Source of the DNA: PWQG01 sp041685555
GTDB lineage: Bacteria > Pseudomonadota > Gammaproteobacteria > Pseudomonadales > Pseudohongiellaceae
DNA: 5,788 nt
NCBI GenBank assembly: GCA_041685555.1
Contig: JAWLFN010000177.1
Span: 1-5,788, forward strand
Reading direction: 5' to 3'
Shown one piece after another: positions 1-5,788 of this stretch; the first letter of the stretch is position 1, and each line of letters opens with the position of its first letter. The notes under the pieces are model-generated. The model was given only the letters and a program-made list of their open reading frames with translations, made no database searches and had not been told where the DNA came from. The position numbers were made by a program, and so were the translations under genes.

Positions 1-2406
1 GGCCTTTCCGCCTCATCAGTGAGTGTGGCACAACCTCTGTCCACGGACTCCGAAGGTCTGTCGCCGGCCATGCAGTTGCGTGTCGGCCCTGAAACACGCA
101 TCCCGCTGTCCCGCATCGAGGGCGAGCAGGGCGCCATAAACATTGACGGCGTAATCGACGAGACTGCCTGGGAGGTGGCCGGCAACGTGCCCGGACTTTC
201 CATGCGGGTGGTGGAACCCGAAAACCTGGACGAGACGCCCTACAACACCGATTTCAAGATCTTCTATAACGATCAGGGTCTGTATATCGCGGTGGACATG
301 GAGCAACCGGAAGATACCCTGGTGCGCCGGATCAGCGGGCGGGATGCCCGGGGCATCCGCCGCGACCGCGTTTCCTTCACCCTGGATACCTCCGGCAGTG
401 GTCGTTTCGGCTACTGGATGAGCCTGGCGCTGGGTGATAACCAGATGGACGGCACCATCCTCCCGGAGCGGCAATACAGCAGCGAATGGGACGGTGCCTG
501 GTACGGAGCCACCGCGCAGACCGAAGATGGCTGGTCCGCCGAGTTCTATATTCCCTGGGGGCAGCTGGCGATGCCGGACACAGAGGGAGAGGAACGCGTC
601 ATCGGATTCTATGCCCAGCGCAACGTCGGCAGTCTGGATGAAACCTGGGGCTGGCCCGGCATTCCCAGCTCGGACACGTTGTTCCTGAGTGACTTCCCCC
701 GGTTGACCATGGAGGGCGTGGCCCCCCGTCAGCAGTGGAGTGTTTTCCCCTATGCTTCCACCACTGTCGACGAAGTGGATAATGACGTGGAAGGCAAGGC
801 CGGCGTTGACCTGTTCTGGCGTCCGTCCAGCAACTTCCAGGCGACGGCCACCATCAATCCCGATTTCGGTTCCGCCGAATCCGATGATGTGGTGGTCAAC
901 CTGACGGCCAATGAAACCTTTTTCCCGGAAAAACGCCTGTTCTTCCAGGAGGGTCAGGAAATATTCAATACCACGCCGCGTTCAACCGGTCGTGGCGGCA
1001 AGCGTCTGAGCATCATCAATACCCGGCGGATCGGTGGCCGGCCCCGAGCGCCGGATCTGCCGCCCGGTGAAAGCCTGACGGCACGTCAGCGCGTGACGCC
1101 GGCCGACCTTCTCGGAGCGGCCAAGTTTACCGGGCAGAGTGGTTCAGTCCGGTACGGTGTACTGACCGCCGTGGAGGATGATACCGAATACGATGTGGGT
1201 GGAACCCGGATCACGGCTGACGGTCGGGATTTCGGCGCCGTGCGGGTGTTGTACGAGGACAGCCGCAACGCGGCCTATCGCGGACTGGGCTATATCGGCA
1301 CCACGGTAAGGCATCCGGATCGCAGTGCCGACGTGCACGCGGTGGACTATCATTACCTGAGTACCAGTGGCCGCTGGAATGTGGATGGTCAGGTCATCGC
1401 CTCCGAAGTCGAAGGCGAGGGCACTGGTTACGGTACATTCGCCGATGTCGTCTATCAACCCCGCCAGGGCGTGCGTCACACGCTGCAGATGACCTATCTG
1501 GATGACAAAATCGACGTCAACGATTTCGGCTTCCTGGAGCGCAACAACTCCTGGGAGTTCTGGTATCGCGGGCAGTGGATCTTCACCGACCTGGAAGTGG
1601 TGCGCAACGTGCGCGTAAGCCCGTTTCTGCGCTATGAGGAGAACCTGGACGGCGACCGTGTCAACAATGCCATACCGGTGTTCAATGTTGGTGTGACACT
1701 GAACAACCTGGATCAGGTCAGCTTCGGAGTATTTCATTTCCCAAAGCGTTACGACGACCGAAACAGCTTCGGCAATGGCACCTTCGCGGTGGCGGAGCGC
1801 ACCAATTTCAATGTCAACTATACCACCGACCCCGCGCAGGCGGTCAGCTTCGAGGTCGGAGCCGGGCAGTCAGGAGAGTTTGCCGGTGGCACCAGTCACA
1901 ATGTCTCGGCCGGAGTGACCTGGCGCCCGATCGACAACCTGAACTTCTCCACCGAAATCGAGTATGACAACCGCGATGGCTGGCTCCTTCATCAGGAAGA
2001 CCAGAATTTCACGGCTTTCGATACCGAGCAGTGGCGCAGCAACCTGAGCATGGAGTACTTCCTGACCGCCAAGCAACAGTTCAGTGCTGCATTGCAATGG
2101 GTGGGTATCAAGGCAGAAGAGGATCGTTTCTACCATCTGCCGGCCGATGCACCGACCCGCAATCGGGATCTGATCCCGGTGGACAAGCCGCCCGGTCCCA
2201 GCGACAGTTTCGCGTTGACCCAGATGAACCTGCAACTGCGCTACCGTTGGCAGATAGCCCCGTTGTCCGACCTGTTCGTGGTCTACAGCAAGAGCAACAA
2301 CCAGCGCGGCATGATCCGCTCCTTCGATGATCAGTTCGGTGACGCCTGGGATGATCCTCTGGTCAGTCAACTGGTGGTCAAGCTCCGTTATCGTTTCGGT
2401 ACCTGA
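1..2406 (+). CDS. DUF5916 / CBM9-like N-domain outer-membrane beta-barrel protein, 5' partial
   Basis: The function is unknown beyond family level. Relatives pair an N-terminal carbohydrate-binding family 9-like beta-sandwich with a C-terminal DUF5916 region predicted to form an outer-membrane barrel. The frame is open to base 1. A GTG at 19 is possible but unlikely, because the in-frame residues before it (GLSASSVSVA, then QPLS) look like the end of a signal peptide cleaved after Ala10, so the true start lies left of the window. Counting from base 1, the CBM9-like part covers about residues 45-230 (IDGVIDETAW at 48, a D-x-V-x-F-x-L-D-T strand near 122, then WDGAWYGA and GWSAEFYIPW). DUF5916 hallmarks follow: INPDFGSAESD near 285 and FFPEKRLFFQEGQEIF at 307. 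The rest alternates aromatic and polar residues as barrel strands do, and the protein ends LVVKLRYRFGT. The 801 residues seen fit a nearly full-length family member. A terminator follows 21 bp after the stop. The promoter is outside the window. The family call is firm; ligand and role are not known. Confidence 0.88.
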   Translation, partial: GLSASSVSVAQPLSTDSEGLSPAMQLRVGPETRIPLSRIEGEQGAINIDGVIDETAWEVAGNVPGLSMRVVEPENLDETPYNTDFKIFYNDQGLYIAVDMEQPEDTLVRRISGRDARGIRRDRVSFTLDTSGSGRFGYWMSLALGDNQMDGTILPERQYSSEWDGAWYGATAQTEDGWSAEFYIPWGQLAMPDTEGEERVIGFYAQRNVGSLDETWGWPGIPSSDTLFLSDFPRLTMEGVAPRQQWSVFPYASTTVDEVDNDVEGKAGVDLFWRPSSNFQATATINPDFGSAESDDVVVNLTANETFFPEKRLFFQEGQEIFNTTPRSTGRGGKRLSIINTRRIGGRPRAPDLPPGESLTARQRVTPADLLGAAKFTGQSGSVRYGVLTAVEDDTEYDVGGTRITADGRDFGAVRVLYEDSRNAAYRGLGYIGTTVRHPDRSADVHAVDYHYLSTSGRWNVDGQVIASEVEGEGTGYGTFADVVYQPRQGVRHTLQMTYLDDKIDVNDFGFLERNNSWEFWYRGQWIFTDLEVVRNVRVSPFLRYEENLDGDRVNNAIPVFNVGVTLNNLDQVSFGVFHFPKRYDDRNSFGNGTFAVAERTNFNVNYTTDPAQAVSFEVGAGQSGEFAGGTSHNVSAGVTWRPIDNLNFSTEIEYDNRDGWLLHQEDQNFTAFDTEQWRSNLSMEYFLTAKQQFSAALQWVGIKAEEDRFYHLPADAPTRNRDLIPVDKPPGPSDSFALTQMNLQLRYRWQIAPLSDLFVVYSKSNNQRGMIRSFDDQFGDAWDDPLVSQLVVKLRYRFGT

Positions 2407-2427
2407 TCCGGCACAGGAACGGCGACG

Positions 2428-2466
2428 AAAAGGCCCCCGCTGCAGTGCCGCAGCGGGGGCCTTTTT
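2428..2466. terminator. Rho-independent, probably bidirectional terminator between convergent genes
   Basis: A perfect 16-bp inverted repeat (left arm 2428-2443, right arm 2450-2465) with a 6-base loop (agtgcc) has a GC-rich core (GGCCCCCGCTGC and its complement). On the + strand the stem ends in five T (2462-2466); on the - strand the same stem ends in four T (complement of 2428-2431). It begins 21 bp after the stop of the DUF5916 gene and lies 36 bp beyond the stop of the protease gene on the opposite strand, so it is placed to end both transcripts. The + direction has the slightly longer T-run. Confidence 0.9.
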
Positions 2467-2501
2467 GTAGAGGTGCCCTAAAGTCCAATATCGTCAGTCC
2501 G

Positions 2502-4772
2502 TCACAGGTCCTCTCGATCACGATTCGATTCCGCGTCATGACTGGCCGTCATCGGGCGGCCCAGCATGCGGGACATGTCGACCAGGATGTTGCCACTTTC
2601 GATAAGCATCGGATCCTGCTCTTCCTCTCCCTCTGCCTCCAGGTCTTCCGCCCCCAGAGTCAGTGCCACGCTGTCGCCATCATCCTCATCGCTCTCCTGC
2701 CACAGTTCCATCGGCAGACCTTTCATCATCCGCCGCAGGTTATTGGCTTCGAAAGCCGCGCGACGATCGGCTTCCCGCTGCGCCTTCAGTGCCGATTCCT
2801 GCAGGGGCAGAGTGGTCCGTTCACGGGCTTCCCGCATCCGTTCCACCGCACCATTCATATAGATGAAATCAGGATCTCGGGCCGCGCGCTGCTGGTGACG
2901 TTCCTGCAGTTCCGGCATGATCCGGCGCAGCGGGTAGTAGGTGTCATATTCCACCGGCCGGACCGTGTCCCAGGGCAATGCCCCATCCAGATTGCTTTCC
3001 CCCATGGAGTCGATGGCCTGGTAGCGATCCGGGAATTCGATGTCAGGCATGACACCACGATTCTGGGTGCTGGCACCGGAGATCCGGTAAAACTTGGAGC
3101 GCGTCAGTTTGACCTGCCCATAGTCCATGGGAATGATTTCCTGCACCGTGCCCTTGCCAAAGGTCTGGCCGCCCAGCACGATACCTCGCTGGTAGTCCTG
3201 GATGGCACCGGCAAAAATCTCGGAGGCCGAGGCGCTGGCCCTGTTGACCAGCACGGCCAGGGGGCCGTCATAGGCGGTTCCGGTATCCGTATCACCGTAG
3301 GAGCGTACGAAACCATTACGCAATCCTGAATAACGGATCTGCACCGTGGGTCCGCCCTCGATGAACAGTCCCACCAGCTCATTGGCTTCGTTCAGCGAGC
3401 CGCCGCCGTTGTAGCGCAGATCCATCACTACGGCCTCGACGTTCTCACCCTGCAGCTCATCCAGCAGTCTCGCCACATCGCGGGATGAACTGCGATAGTC
3501 TTCATCGCCGCGCTGGGCCGCCTGGAAATCCATATAGAAAGAGGGCAGGGTGATGACCCCCACCCGGTACTGCTGTCCGTCCATCTCCACATCGATGATA
3601 TCGGAACTGGCAAACTGTTCGGTCAGTTCAACCGTGTCCCGGGTGATGGCAATCTCGCGGGCCGCCGCTTCGCTGGTGGCCTCGGCCGGTATGACGTTGA
3701 GCCGGACCGTGGTGCCTTTCTCGCCACGGATCTGATCGACCACATCGTCCAGCCTCAGTCCGATGACGTCCTTCATCTCCCCGGATTCACCCTGACCGAT
3801 GGCGATGATGCGGTCGCCGGCCTGGAGTTCGCCAGCCTGTTCGGCGGGACCGCCCTTGATCAGTTCAGCGACTTTGGTGAACTCTCCCTCGATGGTCAGC
3901 TGGGCACCGATACCCTGCAGGGAACCACGCAGGCCCATGTTGAAATTTTCTGAATCGCGCGGTGAAAAATAACCGGTATGCGGATCGACCGTCTTCGCCA
4001 CGGTGGACAGATAGGACTGGAACACATCCCGGCTGTTGGTCTTGGTCAACTGGCTGAGCTGATTGCGGTACCGTTCACTGAGCCGCTCTTCCACGGTCTC
4101 CATGTCCATCCCGGTCAGCTTCAGGCTGAGTGCACTGTTCTTCACTCGCTTGCGCCACAGCTCATCCAGTGCCTGCTGGTCTGTTGCCCATTCCGCATCG
4201 TCCCGATCAATCTCCAGATGTTCGTCGACGGTGAAGTCCAGGTCCGCGAGATCGGATTCGACATGCTCGATGGTCCAGATCAGCCGCTCCATCACCCGCT
4301 GAATGTAACGGTTATAGATCTCGAAAGCGGGTTCAATGTTGCCCGACTGCAACAGACTGGCCAGCTCCTCCTCGTAGCGGGAGAACTCATCCAGATCGCT
4401 CTGCACGAAGTACAGTCTGGATCCATCCAGCGCCTCGATATAATTGTCGTATACACGCCGGGAAAAACGCTCGTCGAACGTGACATCCGCGTAATGCTTG
4501 CTCTCCAGTTCACGAAGTAGCTCCATGGCGGTTTCGCCATGCACCCGCTCGGCATCCAGCCTGCTGTAGAGCTCTTCCAGGATCAGCGTATCAGGCAGGC
4601 CATCCTCGTCGAATGCCTCACGCTCTTCTGCCTCACCACTGTCCGTGGCGCCATCCGCCGCCATCGCATGAAGACCGGAAAAAGCCATCCACACAGCCAT
4701 CAACAGGGCTGCCAGGGTGCCGGGCCGGTGCGTGGTGAAGGGGCTGCTTCTGTCTGCTCTGCTCATATTCAT
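2502..4772 (-). CDS. prc: Periplasmic tail-specific (C-terminal processing) protease Prc/Tsp, peptidase family S41A
   Basis: This is a serine protease that recognises nonpolar C-termini through its PDZ domain and cleaves with a Ser/Lys dyad; in E. coli it processes FtsI and, with NlpI, degrades MepS in the periplasm. The 756-residue product (E. coli Prc: 682) has a signal peptide (Arg5, Arg8, His15, Arg16, hydrophobic 19-35, likely cut after AMA at 38), an acidic linker (39-60), an N-terminal helical domain (about 60-270), PDZ (about 280-365), and the S41 core with DLRYNGGG at 451-458, probable nucleophile Ser515 in NRASASASEIF and Lys540 in TFGKGTVQ. The 25-residue Ser-Lys spacing equals that of E. 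coli Prc. A DUF3340-type C-terminus follows (ALPWD at 598; QDPMLIESGN at 719). It appears to lack a short E. coli insert after GKGTVQ. The frame is open to 4955, but the ATG at 4772 gives the signal peptide and follows an AGGA; the ATG at 4766 is an equally plausible start. The 3' end faces a shared terminator. Confidence 0.95.
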   Translation of the reverse strand: MNMSRADRSSPFTTHRPGTLAALLMAVWMAFSGLHAMAADGATDSGEAEEREAFDEDGLPDTLILEELYSRLDAERVHGETAMELLRELESKHYADVTFDERFSRRVYDNYIEALDGSRLYFVQSDLDEFSRYEEELASLLQSGNIEPAFEIYNRYIQRVMERLIWTIEHVESDLADLDFTVDEHLEIDRDDAEWATDQQALDELWRKRVKNSALSLKLTGMDMETVEERLSERYRNQLSQLTKTNSRDVFQSYLSTVAKTVDPHTGYFSPRDSENFNMGLRGSLQGIGAQLTIEGEFTKVAELIKGGPAEQAGELQAGDRIIAIGQGESGEMKDVIGLRLDDVVDQIRGEKGTTVRLNVIPAEATSEAAAREIAITRDTVELTEQFASSDIIDVEMDGQQYRVGVITLPSFYMDFQAAQRGDEDYRSSSRDVARLLDELQGENVEAVVMDLRYNGGGSLNEANELVGLFIEGGPTVQIRYSGLRNGFVRSYGDTDTGTAYDGPLAVLVNRASASASEIFAGAIQDYQRGIVLGGQTFGKGTVQEIIPMDYGQVKLTRSKFYRISGASTQNRGVMPDIEFPDRYQAIDSMGESNLDGALPWDTVRPVEYDTYYPLRRIMPELQERHQQRAARDPDFIYMNGAVERMREARERTTLPLQESALKAQREADRRAAFEANNLRRMMKGLPMELWQESDEDDGDSVALTLGAEDLEAEGEEEQDPMLIESGNILVDMSRMLGRPMTASHDAESNRDREDL

Positions 4773-4776
4773 CTGG

Positions 4777-4780
4777 TCCT
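4777..4780 (-). promoter_or_regulatory. Shine-Dalgarno element (AGGA) for prc
   Basis: On the - strand the bases read AGGACCAG then ATG (4772), AAT, ATG (4766). AGGA ends 4 bases before the first ATG and 10 before the second. The first spacing is rather short and the second rather long, so the element supports a start in this pair without deciding between them. It argues against the upstream in-frame start at 4955, which lies inside the recombinase gene. Confidence 0.55.
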
Positions 4781-4819
4781 GAAAGGTCTGTTCATTGAGA
4801 TGATCTGGTGGAACCCTTG

Positions 4820-4846
4820 ATAGTACGTTTGATGTTGTCCTGTCAA
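4820..4846 (-). promoter_or_regulatory. Candidate sigma70-type promoter for prc
   Basis: On the - strand a perfect -35 hexamer TTGACA (4846-4841) is followed after 15 bp by TACTAT (4825-4820), a 4/6 match to TATAAT. The spacer is 2 bp shorter than the preferred 17, which weakens the call. The -35 overlaps the recombinase stop codon TGA (4845-4843). Transcription would begin near 4812 and give a leader of about 40 bases to the prc start. No terminator is visible between the recombinase and prc, so read-through from upstream is also possible. Confidence 0.45.
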
Positions 4847-5788
4847 CCACTGCGAACCCGCTTGTGGCGCGCACTGGCATGCCGTTCGGTGCGCTCGACA
4901 TCGATGTAACGATCGGTGATGGCGCTGGAGCCATGACCGGCATCATCCCGGACATGTTCCCGGGGGCGGTGTTTCACGTCTTCGGAAATCCCGGTGTGGC
5001 GCAACCAGTGGACTGTCGCCGCCGATAATCGCTCAGCTTCTTCTGTGAAACCTTCTTCACGCATCCTTTCTTGCGCCCGTGTAAAACATTGTTGCACGAT
5101 GGCCCGAATCTGACGTGTGCTGGTGATGCCTCCCTTGCCGCGGGTCTTGTGCACGAGAGGGGTCGTCTCGCCCGGCATCGGCAGTGCCGGCAGGCCACGG
5201 GAGAGCCGGTACCGCTTCAACGCCGCCAGCATCTCGTCACTGACGGAAATATCGCGCTCCTTGTTGCCCTTGCCGACCGTCACGAACCACCAGTTGCCTT
5301 CCAGATCGGGCTGGAAATGCCCCATCTGTGGCGCCCAGCGTTTGCTTTCCACCAGCTCGGAAATGCGCAGGTACAGGGCGAACAGGGCGTTCATGATGAA
5401 CAATGTACGCTCGTGCCGGGCAGGCTCGTCGGCCGCCATCCGTTCCGCGGCCTCGATGACAAAATCCCACTGTAACGGGGACAGGCGTCTTACTTCGCCA
5501 CTACCCTGACGCTTGCGCAGGAACTTGCTCTTCTGGCGGATGCCGGCGACCGGATTGGCGCCAGTATGACCTTCCTGCACCAGATAGTTGAAAAAACTGC
5601 TCAGCACTGCAAAGCAGGACTGCAGCGCGGACTGGGACAACAGATAGTGCCTGTTGTCCTCGCCGTGTCGGGGAGGGGCGCCAGGCAATATATAGGGGCG
5701 CCAGGCAGGGTTGGGCATCCGCCGTCCCTCACGGTCCAGGTAACGTGGCACATGCTGTCGACCGATCCATGATGGGGGCGGATCACGG
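4843..5788 (-). CDS. Tyrosine recombinase / phage-integrase-family site-specific recombinase, 5' partial
   Basis: Enzymes of this family cut and rejoin DNA at specific sites through a covalent 3'-phosphotyrosine intermediate. The frame is open to the right edge; the upstream in-frame residues (RDPPPSWIGRQH) precede a GTG at 5751 that has no visible Shine-Dalgarno, so the true start is outside and 314 residues are seen. Residues 1 to about 85 are the remainder of the SAM-like core-binding domain (a helix rich in FAVLSSFFNYLVQEG, then NPVAGIRQKSKF). The catalytic domain follows with a full set: Arg141 in LYLRISEL, Lys173 in VGKGNKERDI, His260 and Arg263 in VHWLRHTG, His285 in AGHGSS and Tyr294 in DRYIDVE, then a basic tail. 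From memory, close relatives occur as single chromosomal genes in gammaproteobacteria; this was not searched. It ends 70 bp before prc on the same strand. No frameshift is visible, so it is probably active. It is not obviously XerC/XerD: the KRWAPQMGHFQPDLEGNWW and basic linker segments are unlike them. Target site unknown. Confidence 0.9.
   Translation of the reverse strand, partial: RDPPPSWIGRQHVPRYLDREGRRMPNPAWRPYILPGAPPRHGEDNRHYLLSQSALQSCFAVLSSFFNYLVQEGHTGANPVAGIRQKSKFLRKRQGSGEVRRLSPLQWDFVIEAAERMAADEPARHERTLFIMNALFALYLRISELVESKRWAPQMGHFQPDLEGNWWFVTVGKGNKERDISVSDEMLAALKRYRLSRGLPALPMPGETTPLVHKTRGKGGITSTRQIRAIVQQCFTRAQERMREEGFTEEAERLSAATVHWLRHTGISEDVKHRPREHVRDDAGHGSSAITDRYIDVERTERHASARHKRVRSG
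5674..5707. repeat. 14-bp direct repeat, two copies with a 20-bp period, inside the recombinase gene
   Basis: The 14-mer AGGGGCGCCAGGCA occurs at 5674-5687 and again, identically, at 5694-5707, separated by six AT-rich bases (atatat). The period of 20 is not a multiple of three, so the copies are read in different frames on the - strand: one encodes AWRP, the other LPGAP. Each copy contains the palindrome GGCGCC. It lies in the linker part of the core-binding domain. Confidence 0.85.

Noticed and set aside
19..21. GTG as the start of the DUF5916 gene
   Set aside because: The in-frame residues from base 1 continue a signal-peptide-like stretch ending SVA before QPLS, and there is no Shine-Dalgarno just upstream, so the gene almost certainly begins left of the window.
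1144..1737. 197-codon open frame on the - strand inside the DUF5916 gene
   Set aside because: It is antisense to the barrel-coding region, has no recognisable domain, and the + strand frame has clear family motifs. The same applies to the frames at 16-474 and 1870-2370.
2445..3329. 294-codon open frame on the + strand opposite the 3' half of prc
   Set aside because: It begins inside the terminator hairpin, runs antisense to conserved S41 and DUF3340 coding sequence, and its translation is rich in His, Arg and Gln with no recognisable domain; it is typical of a shadow frame in GC-rich DNA.
3978..4520. 180-codon open frame on the + strand opposite the N-terminal domain of prc
   Set aside because: It is antisense to conserved protease sequence, with low-complexity His/Leu/Gln-rich translation and no ribosome-binding site that I can see.
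4771..4810. Short direct repeat ATCTGGT at 4771-4777 and 4803-4809 in the prc leader
   Set aside because: Seven bases with no symmetry or further copies; expected by chance and not supportable as an operator or attachment site.
4773..4955. N-terminal extension of the protease frame up to an ATG at 4955
   Set aside because: It would overlap the recombinase 3' end by more than 100 bp and place 61 residues before a clear signal peptide. The ATG pair at 4772/4766 follows an AGGA and gives a normal secretory N-terminus.
5749..5751. GTG as the start of the recombinase
   Set aside because: The frame stays open to the right edge, the upstream residues (RDPPPSWIGRQH) fit the end of a core-binding helix region, and no Shine-Dalgarno precedes the GTG.

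Overview
The window is GC-rich (the first 60 bases are 60% G+C), densely coding DNA and holds three protein genes. The set suggests a proteobacterium, most likely a gammaproteobacterium: a DUF5916-type outer-membrane protein, a periplasmic tail-specific protease of the E. coli Prc type (N-terminal helical domain, PDZ, S41, DUF3340) and a chromosomal tyrosine recombinase. The genus cannot be fixed from this sequence; a marine or halophilic gammaproteobacterium is only a guess.

Layout. Positions 1-2406 (+) hold the 3' part of a DUF5916/CBM9-like protein. The frame is open to the window edge and the first residues look like the end of a signal peptide. A strong GC-rich hairpin with T-runs on both sides (2428-2466) lies in the 95-bp gap between this gene and the convergent prc gene, and probably terminates both. 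Positions 2502-4772 (-) hold a complete tail-specific protease with signal peptide, PDZ domain and Ser/Lys dyad. A 70-bp gap (4773-4842) carries a candidate promoter and a Shine-Dalgarno element for prc. Positions 4843-5788 (-) hold a tyrosine recombinase with an intact catalytic set, whose N-terminus runs off the right edge.

How they work together. The first two products are envelope proteins: one is probably an outer-membrane barrel, the other a periplasmic protease that trims or degrades proteins from their C-termini. Their convergent arrangement gives no evidence of a shared pathway. The recombinase lies just upstream of prc on the same strand, but prc seems to have its own promoter overlapping the recombinase stop codon. 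No attachment site, terminal inverted repeat, tRNA, CRISPR or cargo gene is visible, so the recombinase looks solitary here. I see no convincing new multi-gene system. The points most worth a second look are the recombinase and its relation to prc, and a short tandem repeat near the recombinase 5' end.
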